In this document: piece after piece, positions 1 to 14,700 of the stretch | How the letters are laid out: each line of letters starts with the position of its first letter | Position numbering within the stretch: position 1 is the first letter of the stretch | From: Aptenodytes patagonicus | Lineage: Eukaryota > Chordata > Aves > Sphenisciformes > Spheniscidae | Direction of reading: 5' to 3' | Assembly: GCF_965638725.1 (NCBI RefSeq) | Contig: NC_134955.1 | Location: forward strand, 9,142,316 to 9,206,315 | Length of the DNA stretch: 64,000 bases | Translations under genes and position numbers: made by a program | The notes under the pieces: model-generated | The model's input: the letters and a program-made list of their open reading frames with translations, nothing else | The model's database searches: none | Told to the model about the DNA's origin: nothing

Positions 1-3960
<3,960 letters not shown>

Positions 3961-4400
3961 CTCCGCCGAGGGGCTGCCCACAGCCCGCTCTGCCGAACCC
4001 AGCCGGACCAGACACGCGGGGGGGAGGGGGGAGACAAGGAGAGCCGGGGACGGAGGGGGAGAGGTTACTGTGGGAGAATATATCTCCCCTACACATCACT
4101 CCCACCCTTCTTCTGGTGCAAGCGCCACTAAATCTCACCCTAACGTCCCTTCGCTTTAGGAGAGACTTGCGAGACTGTTAGAGGCATCCAGGTGGCCAGT
4201 AAGTACGTGCTGGATGACTTCCCCCGCCAGCTCCGTGCATGTCCGTGGGGACTCCCGAGGGCGGCGGGGTCGCAGGCCCCGGGGACGGCGCGGAGAAGCC
4301 CCCGCCCTTGCAGGAGCCGGGGGAAGTGACCCGGCCCGGGCCGAGCGGACCCCGTCCCTGCGAGGGGAAAATGTCCCGCCAGGTGCCTCTCCCGCTGTGG
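3961..4400 (-). promoter_or_regulatory. WT1: WT1 proximal promoter region
   Basis: This is the sequence immediately upstream of the inferred WT1 leader. It contains G-rich/GGGGAGG-type GC boxes (around 4018-4062) and an interrupted palindrome GGGAGA-ATATA-TCTCCC at 4072-4088, whose AT core reads GATATATTC on the gene strand. The core could be a weak TATA-like element, although mammalian WT1 promoters lack one. Assignment as promoter is by position; transcription start sites were not determined. Confidence 0.55.
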
Positions 4401-5370
4401 GAGGAACCTGCGTCTCCCCGAGCTCCTGCGGGGTCCGGGCTGCCTGCCCGGGCCCCCGCCCCCGCACACACCGGCGCTCCCTGTCCCTGGGCGGCGGCGC
4501 CTCAGGGGGCGCCGGGCCGCGGCACGTCGCGCAGAGCCGGCCGTGCCAGGGTACCGAGGGCTCCGCCGGCGAGGGGAGGGGGGGCGCCCTTCGCAAGGGG
4601 ACCGGGGCCGGCGTGGGCCCGGTCCCAGCCCCGTCCCTCCGATCGGCCCGTGCGTGAGAGGGAAGGAAGCGGCTGGGCAGGCAGGGGAGGATCGCACCGC
4701 TGTAAGTAACCGGCTGTTGGGAGATTCACCTGGCACTGCTCCTGGGAAGCCCCGGACTCTCTCTTCCCTCCCCAGCCTCCTGGACGGCAGCTCCTCAGCG
4801 TGCATCCCGGGGGCGGCGGCGGGAGAGCCCCCGATGGAGTCTCATACGCTATCACTGGACGGTCCTTCCAGGCGACACGGCGGGTTTCGGGTCGGCCCTG
4901 GCAGCGAGGGATGCCGTGATTTCGGCGGTGCGGGACCGGCAGGAAGCCCCGGGGCGGGCGGTGGAGCCCCGCGGGATGCGGCGGTACCCGCCGCGGCCAG
5001 GCGCCTGCCGGGACCCGGGGCAGAGGCGAGCCCGCAGCCTCCCCCACGGGCGACGCTCTCACGGAACGCGAGAAGAGGGATCCTGCCGTCTTCCTTGAAA
5101 ACTACTAATTAATAATCACCCGGGGGGGTGTGGGGGAGGGGGTTGTTTCTACGAGCACGCGTGGGACAGCTCCTGGGAGCTGCGCCCCGCTGCAGCGTAC
5201 GCGCAAAGGCAGAGTACGCGGGGGAAGCACCGCGACCCGCGGGCCCGGTCCCTTGCGCATCTTCACCGGCCGCTATTAAAACCGCTGTAGGGGCCGTGGC
5301 TCGGCGCACACCCAGCAGCGCACAGCCGCATCCTCCCCGGCCGCCTCACCCTCCCTTTGCAGGTAAAGTA

Positions 5371-5830
5371 ATAAAAGAAACGCCATGAACATTTACCTGC
5401 CGCTGGCAAGACCGAGCCCGTTGTCTTCCCGATGACAATTTACACTTCGGTATTTCCTTCCCCCCGCGGCATTAAAGGTTCCCGCAAGCATCGCCAATCT
5501 TTAAAATTCAAAAGGTAAATGGTACAACAAGAGAAATTAAAATAGGTCGTTATTAGAGTAGCCAAGTATAATTTCATTTTCTCTTTAAACTCTTTAACCA
5601 AAACCCTCGGGTTTTGTTATTAGTGAAATGACTTTAATTTTCACAAACTATCTTCAGAGAATTCCGTTTTAAAGTCTCTCTTTTGATGCGTAAATCTCTT
5701 TGTTACGGAAATCTACGTGTAACCTCAGACCGAAAGATTCGTTGGTTATCTTTGCCGATATTAAAGATCGTCTAAGTTTACAGGATCTGCCGCTTCTTAC
5801 GAGTACGCACAAAACTAAACCACTCTCGGG
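5371..5830. promoter_or_regulatory. AT-rich block between CpG islands, candidate conserved element
   Basis: A stretch of about 460 bases with moderate A+T sits between two GC-rich islands upstream of WT1 and still keeps scattered CpGs. It includes TTTAAAATTCAAAAGGTAAA-like sequence near 5498-5520 and a perfect 8-bp-arm inverted repeat, CAAAACCC-TC-GGGTTTTG, at 5599-5616. No coding potential was recognised. The sharp composition change suggests a regulatory element. Alignment with other birds or reptiles would decide. Confidence 0.35.
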
Positions 5831-7089
5831 CGGCATTTGTGAACGCAGCCCATGCCCGTGAGGGGGGGAGTGCGCTGCCCTTGCTGACACCGCCGGCCCC
5901 CGACGCTTGCTCCCGCCCTGCTCCCCCTCTCTGACCGCCCGGGGCTCCCCGCACACCGCAGTCACCCTGTAGCCGCAGGGGCCTTGCGGGGCCGCGGGGA
6001 GGTGCGGAATCGGGAGCGGGGAGACCGCTGGCCTTGCTCATTCCTGCGATGGACCGACACCTGAGGTTGGTCCCTTTCATCTCCGGCTCTAAAATCGACA
6101 ACGTACACACAGAAATAGAAATCCTGGGCCAGCCTAAGCGGAGTATTTAATTTCCCGTGAAAACTAGAGCTCCCTTGGTACAAACAGAAAAAGCCCTTCC
6201 CGCAGCGGACTATTTTTCGAACCAGTGTGGGGTTTTTTTCTTTTCTTGAGATAACCTGGCTTGATAAATCTCCTTGAAAGGGAAAGATGTTTTCTTGATC
6301 GCTTAGGTCTGCGCTATTCCACCTGGGAGGAAGAACCGCCGAAGTCCTTCCAAATCTTCGCCTCTCTCGCACTTCCCAGCGGTGAAACAATACGACCCCT
6401 TGGCCATCTGCGCATCCTCCCTCCCCGCGGCTGCCGGCAGCGCCTGCAGCGAGGCTGGGGAAAGCAGTGCTTGGCCGGAGGGGCTCCGGGGCTGCCAGCT
6501 CAGCCCTGCGCAGCGCCGTGCACCTGCGCCCTCCCGGGCCACCTCAGCCGTGCGGGGCAGGGAGCGGGCCCGGCGCAAACAGGGCGGGCGCGTCCCGGGG
6601 ATGTCCCGGGAGAAACCCCCAGCGGTGCAGCCCGAGGAGGAGGAGGGAAGTCCGGACCCTTCTACCCCGGGACGGGCTGGGGACTTTTGGGAAACGGCCA
6701 GCGCCCCTTTCCGCAGCCGTCCCCTTCTAGCCAGCACCGGGGAGAGAGAAAAGCCTCCCGCCCCGCTGCAAAGCGGAGGCACTTTTCTAGCCCAGGCCGG
6801 GAGCGCTGGCAGCAGGTCCCCCCGGGAGCGCCCCGGCATGCCGAGAGGAGCTGCTCCCTCTGTGCAGGGGACATTTGCTCGCCTCTTCCCCGGAGATCCC
6901 GACCCCGATTCCAGTCGCACTCCGGCGTAAATCACCCCACGCCCCGCAAACCAGGCGCCCGCGTCCGGGCCTCGGTGCCCAGCTGAAAGCAACGGCCGGA
7001 GAGATGGCAGTTCAGGGTCAGCATCTCCTTTGCCGGTGTCCAGACCCAAGCGGTCCGGAGCTTTTTGCCCTCTCCCCTCCAAGAACGGC

Positions 7090-7600
7090 CCGATCCAAAT
7101 CTCTGCCAGGCAGCGATCAGGCTTTATTGTTTTGCCCGGTATTCCATAGCTATGGTAATTCCTGATAATGCTCAATCTTCGATTGTGCTCGAAGGCATAC
7201 TTTACAAGATTAAACAACAAATATTTCCTGGATGAGGGTTATTCTACTAAGTCCCGCTCGATCCCAGGCAAAACGGGCTCGGGAACCTGCTCCAACCTGA
7301 GCAGAGCTGCAGCACCTCCCCAAGCCGGCGTTTTCCCGTTCCGCTTTCTCCCCTGCCATGCTAACCAATTAAGGGACCGGTAATTCTTACTACACTTTAC
7401 TGAACTCATAAATGATCCCCTCGCGGCTCGGAGCTGGGGGAGACTAACTTAAACAGAGATAAATCCCCAGCCCTTCCAATCCTGCTCACGCCGCTCACAG
7501 CACGCAGGGGGATCTGTCTCCTTTCACTCAGGGAGCTGATCAAAGTTTGATTATTTAAGCGCCAAGAGCAGCAGAAACAAAGCTGCGAAGCATCGCCAGG
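7090..7600. promoter_or_regulatory. Palindrome-bearing AT-rich cluster, candidate enhancer
   Basis: Inside the CpG-rich zone this stretch carries a perfect 12-bp palindrome CCATAGCTATGG (7144-7155), a homeodomain-type CCAATTAAGGG (7365-7375), and a palindrome ATCAAA-G-TTTGAT (7539-7551) containing a TCF/LEF-type ATCAAAG site. No coding potential was recognised. The regulatory role is inferred from motif density only. Confidence 0.35.
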
Positions 7601-8319
7601 AGCGCAGGGCGCAGAGGGGCAGGAACTCATCACGGCGGGCCCAATCCTGCATTCCTCGCTGCCGCCCCGCGCCCCGCCGAGCACTGCGGGCACCACGGGA
7701 GCCGGGAGCCCCCGGCGAAGCGGGACGGGCCTTCCCTGCCTGGGCTGACGGGGGCACTGGCACGCTGGCGAGCTGGAGAGAGGACGTTTTGTTTATGCCT
7801 TGGGGGGAAGAAAGCCTTTTTCGATGGCATAAGGAGGGAAAGGTGATTGCCCTCTTCCCGGCTTTCCGCTGAGCGGAGCAGGGCACAGGCGGGGCGGGCG
7901 CCAACGTCCCTCCGAGGCCAGGGACCCCGGCCCTGAGCCGACTCTCCGGCCAGCGCGGGGCGGGTGCGGTCGGGCGGCGGCGACGTTCGGAAGCAGCCGC
8001 GCCGAGGCTGCGCGGCGGACAGCCCCGCGGCGCCGGGGGACCCGTACATCTCCCTTCGCCCCGGCTCCTTCCCCGGCCCCGCCACTCGGGGGAGCGCGGA
8101 CCGGGGCTCCGCCAGCTGAACGCTCCCCGCTCCGAGCGCGCCCCCCGGCCGCGCCCCCCGCGGGCCGTGCGCGCCGCCGCAGGCCCCGCCGGCCCGGCAC
8201 CGGGGAGGGGAGCGGCGGCGGGGCGAGCTCCCGGCCCCCGGGCCGCCTCCCCAGCGCCTCGACCGCCGTGCGGCGGCGGAGCGCGGAGGGCCGGGCCCGG
8301 CCGGCCGGCCGGTGGGGCT

Positions 8320-8400
8320 CAGGCCATTATTTTACCGTAAATCTTTGAAACGCTGGAACTAATTACGGAGAGGATATGTCTCAATTTGTTCCGCATTAGT
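8320..8400. promoter_or_regulatory. Short AT-rich element embedded in extreme GC sequence
   Basis: About 80 bases of balanced composition (with ATTATTTTACCGTAAATC and GAACTAATTACGGAG) are flanked on both sides by DNA that is nearly all G and C. Contrasts of this kind often mark constrained non-coding elements. It contains a homeodomain core TAATTA. Function unknown. Confidence 0.35.
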
Positions 8401-8446
8401 GCCGCGCCGGGACGCAGGCACCGAGCACGGGAAATTGATGAGCCCA

Positions 8447-8468
8447 GCCCCGCCCCGCCCCGCCCCGC
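8447..8468. repeat. CCCCG tandem repeat / clustered GC boxes
   Basis: Four consecutive CCCCG units form overlapping Sp1-type GC boxes. Confidence 0.8.
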
Positions 8469-8529
8469 CGGGACTGCGGCCCGAGCCGCGGCGCGGCCCT
8501 GACCCCGCGTTCAACCCGGCGAAGGGCCC

Positions 8530-8552
8530 GGGGGGGGGGGGGGGGGGGGGGG
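8530..8552. repeat. G homopolymer (23 nt)
   Basis: An uninterrupted run of 23 G is followed by GGC-type repeats, with a long C run 65 bases downstream. It has strong quadruplex potential and is hard to sequence, so the length may be inexact. Confidence 0.9.
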
Positions 8553-8616
8553 CGGCGGCGCTCCGCCCTCCGCACCTGCGGGCCCCCCCCGCGCCGCCTC
8601 GGCCGCCCCCGGGCCG

Positions 8617-8633
8617 CCCCCCCCCCCCCCCCC
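8617..8633. repeat. C homopolymer (17 nt)
   Basis: An uninterrupted run of 17 C. Together with the upstream G run it could form a G:C hairpin with a loop of about 64 nt. Confidence 0.9.
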
Positions 8634-8720
8634 TCCCCGGGCGGTGCCCGCTTCAGTGCCGGAGGGGTGCGAGGTGGGGCTCAAGCTAAGGACGGGGGAG
8701 CACGGGGGCTCCGCTAAACT

Positions 8721-11700
8721 CAGCGTGCTGCTAAGCCGAGGCTCAGTGTAAATCACGGAGCTGCGCAGAGCCAGAAAGCATCCCTGTGCATGTCCTGCCC
8801 TCGCGGGGTTCTGGTGAGTAGGAGTTCACAGAAAGCTGAGTGTCGGTAACATCCTTCAGATCTGGCATATGTGACATTTTAAAAGTCTTAGGTATACAAT
8901 GGGATATACTTACGGAGCAGCTAAAATGATTATATAGAATTTTTATAGGTATTTTGGTACTTACAAAAGAAATTGGGGGAAGAAAAGCTCTTAGGTAATA
9001 TGCTCAGTTCTTGGCATCATCTCTAATGGTTTTGAACGTAATAAAATTATTATTTTGGGAGGGGAAAATAAAAAAATATTCTAAAACTTAATACATTATA
9101 AATGGATGTATGGTAACTGAGAGATCTCGGTTTACTAATTTCTCCCTGGTTGTAGAACGCAGATCCCACTATAAAGGCATACTGAACTCTAAATGTAACA
9201 GTATAGAAACAAATCAGTAACAATACCTGTCATGGACACAGATCCGAAGAATTCTTTGAGCCACCTGGAATACCATCTTTGAATACGGGTACACATCGGA
9301 AATGTAAACCAAACACTTATACATTCAAAAGTGTTAGGAAAACTCCAGCTGAAGTGGACCTGCCATCCCCAGCCACACACTGCAGTATTTTGGTAGCTCA
9401 CGGGTAAGGAAAGGCAGTTTGTAACTGACGCCACCAGCAGCCTCAGGTCTCCCTAACCCTTGGGTAGTACAGGACCAGGACAGAAGATGAATTGTCCTTT
9501 ATCCGTTTCTCCAATAGACTTGCCATGAACACGTTTTCCTAAACACTAACCATCCATGCCTTTACCTTGCAACCTCATTCTTGAACAAACACACTTTAAC
9601 AATGCAAGCAAAGTCCAAATCTCACTTCGTTCTTGCAAAGCCCTTTTGCAGACCTGTGCAAAGATACTCTCTTGACCAGCCCTCCTCAGTGGGAAACTAG
9701 TGGGGCTCCAGTGAGGCTGGTCTGTCTTACCTCAGCTGAGGATCTAAAACCCTTTTCGCGGGATTTTGTTCTCATCCTACACACTTCAGAGGAATTCAGG
9801 AACGTAAGCACCTGACTAAGGGTGCTTTAGAGCAAGAGTGGTCCCACTGAGATCAGTGCTTAAGGACTTCAGTCCACCAGGGTCTAACGCCTTGTACCAG
9901 GCAGTGGGGAAAGCCAAGCGTATCCTCTTTGCCTACGGATGTCCAGTGAGTGCGGAAGACAAGCAGTGAAGACAATGTGCCTAGTGCCCAAAGCAGCTGA
10001 GGAGCAAAAGCTCCTGGGTTCTGTTCAATGCCTTCTGCACGCTCCAGAGAAATGGAAGAGGTGACAGTAGTTTTGCCAGAACACTGGGGGACTCCAGCAG
10101 TATTTGTGGAGCGCTTAGAGACCTTGGGGAAGCAAAGAAACGCAGATGGTTGTTGTGTTATGCAGCACAGTTCCATGTGATCTGCCAGTGATCTGACCTG
10201 TGAGGGGGTGGCAGGGCTGGAGCTGGAGAGCTATTGCAACACGGCAAGTCCCTGCTCCCAGCCCCATTAGCACAGCATACGCCCACGGCTCCTTCACGGC
10301 CTGGGGAGAGATTCCACTGCCCTCAGCTCCCCAGCACAGCCCTTTAGCTTCATTAGTAACTGAGCACACCCAGTCCTTCATTTAACCGAAGCTACATAAA
10401 GGTACGTGTCTCTTTTCTCTCTCCGGATTATATGTACTGATATGTGTGGATTGCAGCAATACACAAAAGGCAAACAAGCTCATTTTTCTCATCTAGTTGG
10501 CTGGAAGCAACTGGCAGCAAAAATGTAGCTCCAACCAAAACAAGAGCTTTCCCAGTTCTTTATTCTGAGGCTTCCCACTCAATATATTTTTTTCTTCAAA
10601 ACCAAAGCTTTACAGCCAGTCTCTCCCTTCTGTGTGTATCACATGCTGCGGCATGGGACATCTAGTCTGGCCACAGGGATGAATGGTCATCTGAAAACTC
10701 CATGGCTTCAGGGCCTCAGCCCGAGAGAGAGAGATCTGCTGCAAGCAGGGACAGAAGCCCTGGTGCCCTCCACAGAATCGCGTACAACCTAACTGGGCTG
10801 TGCAGGTGCCTGCACAGTTCTCATCAGCATGTCACTGCAGGACTCGGCTGTTTTCACATTTGTGACTGTCACTGCTCAGCAGCAGCCTTTGCTGACCCTG
10901 CTGCCACCAACAGACTTATCTCACAAAGCTCATGCTAAGAGTGAGCTAGACAGAGATGAAGCTTGCAGGGAGAGGTGGGGGAAGAAAGGAGAGGAGGGAG
11001 GGAGTCCATGTGTTGAACTTGCCTTAGAAGTCAAGTTTCTTCTTCGTGACACACAGGAGATTCCTTTCCCTTCAGATTTTATGCATGTTTGATTCCGCTA
11101 AATTCGTCTGAGTACTGCTGTGACACAGGAACTAAAAGCACCAAGAGTTTGCTGTGGCCATTGAGTCATGGGCTCGGACCGAGACTCAAATCTACCACTT
11201 GTTTTTCCTTCCTATTACATGAAAACTGGGTTCAATAAAGTTCAGATCGGAGCTAAGACCTACTTTTGTGATGTCTTGACAAACCCTTCTTGAAATACTT
11301 AACATGTTAGTTGAAAAGAAAGAAGCACAAAGAAACCCTGTCAACTTGTTATTTATGGTTTTTTAAATGAAACAACGAAAGGAACAACTAAGTAAGTGCG
11401 ATTCCTTTCTCTAGATTGCGCTATCATAGATTAATAGCTCTATGAACAGATTTGCAAGTAGCACCATCATGCTAATCAAGATATTAAAAAAGTTTATGAG
11501 CAGTTGCTTAGAAAAAACAAGATAAAGCCTATGGAAATCTGATACTGGTCAATGGTGCATTTATTCAAAACATAATACTCGCTTCAAGTCTCCATAAATC
11601 CTTTGCAAATGAAACTTCCATTGTGATCACTGTTCCAGATCTAAATGATTTATTTTTTTTCTTTGGTAGACGTTAGATAGATCTCAGAATGTACAAGTTA

Positions 11701-14700
11701 TGTACCTATTGATACAGAGTTAATCATGCCCCCATGAGATAATAAATATTAAATTAAAATAAGAAGATAATTCAAAGAAGGAGTATCTTTATAAGAAGAT
11801 TTTTTTGATTTATTAGTGGCTTAACTTACATGAAAAAACTCACATTTCTGTGTGATTTGTTTCAAAATTCAGGGCTTCCACAGTTCCAGCCAGTTAGCTC
11901 TTGGGAGCAGAGCAGACGTTGGATTGTGTGCAGTTTCAAAACTGAGTTCTTAGCAATATTTATCTCCTTGCTTCACCCTGAGCAGCAGCAGCCTTTGCAA
12001 TTTCTATGTGCCTTTGAGGAAATGGGTTCTACTGCTTTGGGCAGCTGCTAGAAAACAAGGAATATACTGAAAGGCCAAGCAGAAGAGACCCACCAGGAAA
12101 ACAGTCTGTCAGCCCATTTTCCTAACTCCATGATCTGAGCTTCCCAATTTGTAGAAGCCTTGTGGTCTTCACTGCCTCTGGGTTTCTGGGTTTTTGCATG
12201 CTTCTCTCCTAATTGTTCAAATCCAAATGGATTCTCAGTTATCAATTTACTCTCAGAACCTCTGGGCAGAAGTCAAAATAAGTTCAGCAAATTGGTTGGA
12301 TATCAGCTAAAAACACACTTAATTTTTCATCAGATAAACTTCTCTCAGAGGAACTACTGGAGTCAGCGTTAGCCAGACACCAGATCTATAATGAAATAAT
12401 TCTTCGTACGGGTAACATGAACACCTTGTAATAGCTACATGTGCTTTATCATGGAATGAAGGTTCTTGAATAAGTTGCATAAGTTCTTGAATAGTTTCCC
12501 TATTTTACTCGTCTCTGTTTAAGCATAAAACCCCTCTCCAGCCAAATAAGGATTTCAGAGTATTTCAGACTTGCAGTGTGCTCCACTCCAACAACATCTA
12601 TCGATAATATCCATCCAGATATTGTAAAGGTTTGGCCCCAGATTTATGAGGACATACGCAAAGGCATATGCAATTGCCACCTAATGCATCTTCAGAGATC
12701 GTGTCCCTTTGGATAGCTGAATCCAACCTTGCAGTCTCCTGCACTTAGCATCAAAGAAACAGGATCAATCCCATAACCACAGTAAACGCATTTGCATGCA
12801 CAAGCTCAGAGGAGGTAGGTTTTCTTCAAGAGCTGTAATATTATTTAGTAATCCTAACCAAAAAAGAAGCCATAGGCCGGCCAGCACACAAGGGACGCTC
12901 TGGGCTGCCCAGCAAATGCAAGGAATCCAAAGAACCTCAAACACAGCTGAAAGATGGGAAGCACTATCCACTCCTGGATGCCAAGTTATTAGGTGACTAC
13001 AGAGCTATGCTTTGTGGAGCACTGCGAGGCTCTGAATAGTCTTGTACAACTTTTCCCAAATCACAGAAGTCCCCTGGGAAACTTCAGTAATCAAACAAGA
13101 TCTCGTGGTCAGGAAGCTTTTCTTCATCCAGCCAATTTTATTTCCCCTTCATCATTCCATCTATTACTCATTACATCCTCCTGCCAAACTCAACATAATT
13201 CTTCTCTCTCATGCTTACATGTTTCAGTTACATATAGACCATTATGTCCTTTCATCCCAGCTTTTCCACCCCTTGTTCAGGCTGCACGTATTTAGTCCTT
13301 TTCATTTTTCCTGCTGTCCTCCTCTGCGCTCCCTCCAACAGCATCTCTCCAGAATAGAAGGACTCTGAGTTGAACTAAATATTCTGCAAACAATTACATT
13401 TGGCAGTCTCTAAATGTAAGGACGCACAAACCAATGACTAAATCACCTTGAACAACTGAGTGAGAGTTCAAAGCCGTAAAATTGTCAAATCAGGATAGGG
13501 AACTTTGGATGACACTGCAAGATCAACTTCACAGGAAGCCCTCAAGTAATGATGTCTTCAAAAAATTCCCTGGTCTGCTTTATGGTCCTTGTCTCAAGGA
13601 ATGTGTCGTTAAGTACATATTTGCAGTGATTTTTATGTACAAAATATTTTATAAGCATTCTGCCACTGCGACATTAGGAAGATACTGGTAAGTGCGTATT
13701 ATCCTTACAATCTTATAATATATTCTTGAGACACAACTTAATTATTGTTCCAAGATACTGAAGTTCATGTAAAGGCAACTTTTTACCCAATTAAATCACT
13801 TATTGTTGAGCAACTCATGCTTAAAACATTAGAACATCACCGCGTTACACAGTTACAATAGTTTGCTTCTATCATCATATCCTGCTTCAAAGAAACAGCT
13901 TCCACAGCCTTTCACTGCTAGAAACCTGTGGTTCTTATCCATAAACAAGGCAAGATCATTCCACAAACCAGAACATATTACAAATTATACTTCATCTACA
14001 TAACTTACAATTTTATAAGCTCAGGTTGGAAGATTTCAAATTTAGGCATCTGAAGATGGTGAACATGATAATTTATCTCTTCAAAACCTGGGAGCACTAT
14101 ATATTTGAATTGGGTTTACATCTAGTTAGGAAAGACAGTTATCTAGATACCCATTTTTGCTAAACTTTATCAGCTTTATGACTAGACATTGATAATGGTG
14201 TTTGTTTGTGTAAGGTGCCAAACCTGACACAGCGCTACATTATCGCTCCCTGAACTCAGAGTCTGATTTTCCTCTTATAGCAGAAGAGACAGGTAATGTC
14301 ACTGGAACTTCAGAGCACACATCAGCCCCGAGGAAAGAGACGGGAGACAGGTACTGGTACTGCAACATGCAATGCAGTATGTTAAATGGGCTGTGTGCAA
14401 CACACAGATAAGCAGTAACTTCTTTCTTAATCCGTGAAAGGTTTCAGGTTTAGAGCGAGCCCTGATCTTTTCTGGGTCCTTGCCCAAAGCGTGTGCTAGG
14501 AGTGCTCTAACAGCACAGTCCATTTGGGGTCACTGAAACTTTCACCATGTCTGGGAGAAGGGCCATGGCTGCAGAATTAAGACAACTACTATGTGACCTG
14601 CAGGAGCTCTCAATGCCTGAGCAAGAAACATCTGGGCATCTTTCAAAATGGAAAGGGCAACCAGCAGATTTAAAGGATCATGAATACACAATAGGAAGGT

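Larger units (their letters stand above)
5831..8720. promoter_or_regulatory. Distal CpG-rich region upstream of WT1
   Basis: GC-rich, CpG-dense DNA continues for almost 3 kb (densest at about 5840-6060, 6390-6980 and 7650-8720). It is interrupted by AT-rich patches at 6100-6380, 7090-7260, 7370-7420, 7530-7590 and 8320-8400. I recognise no coding gene; the open frames here are composition artefacts. It may be part of the same broad developmental-gene CpG domain as WT1, or the promoter of an unannotated divergent non-coding RNA. Confidence 0.55.
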
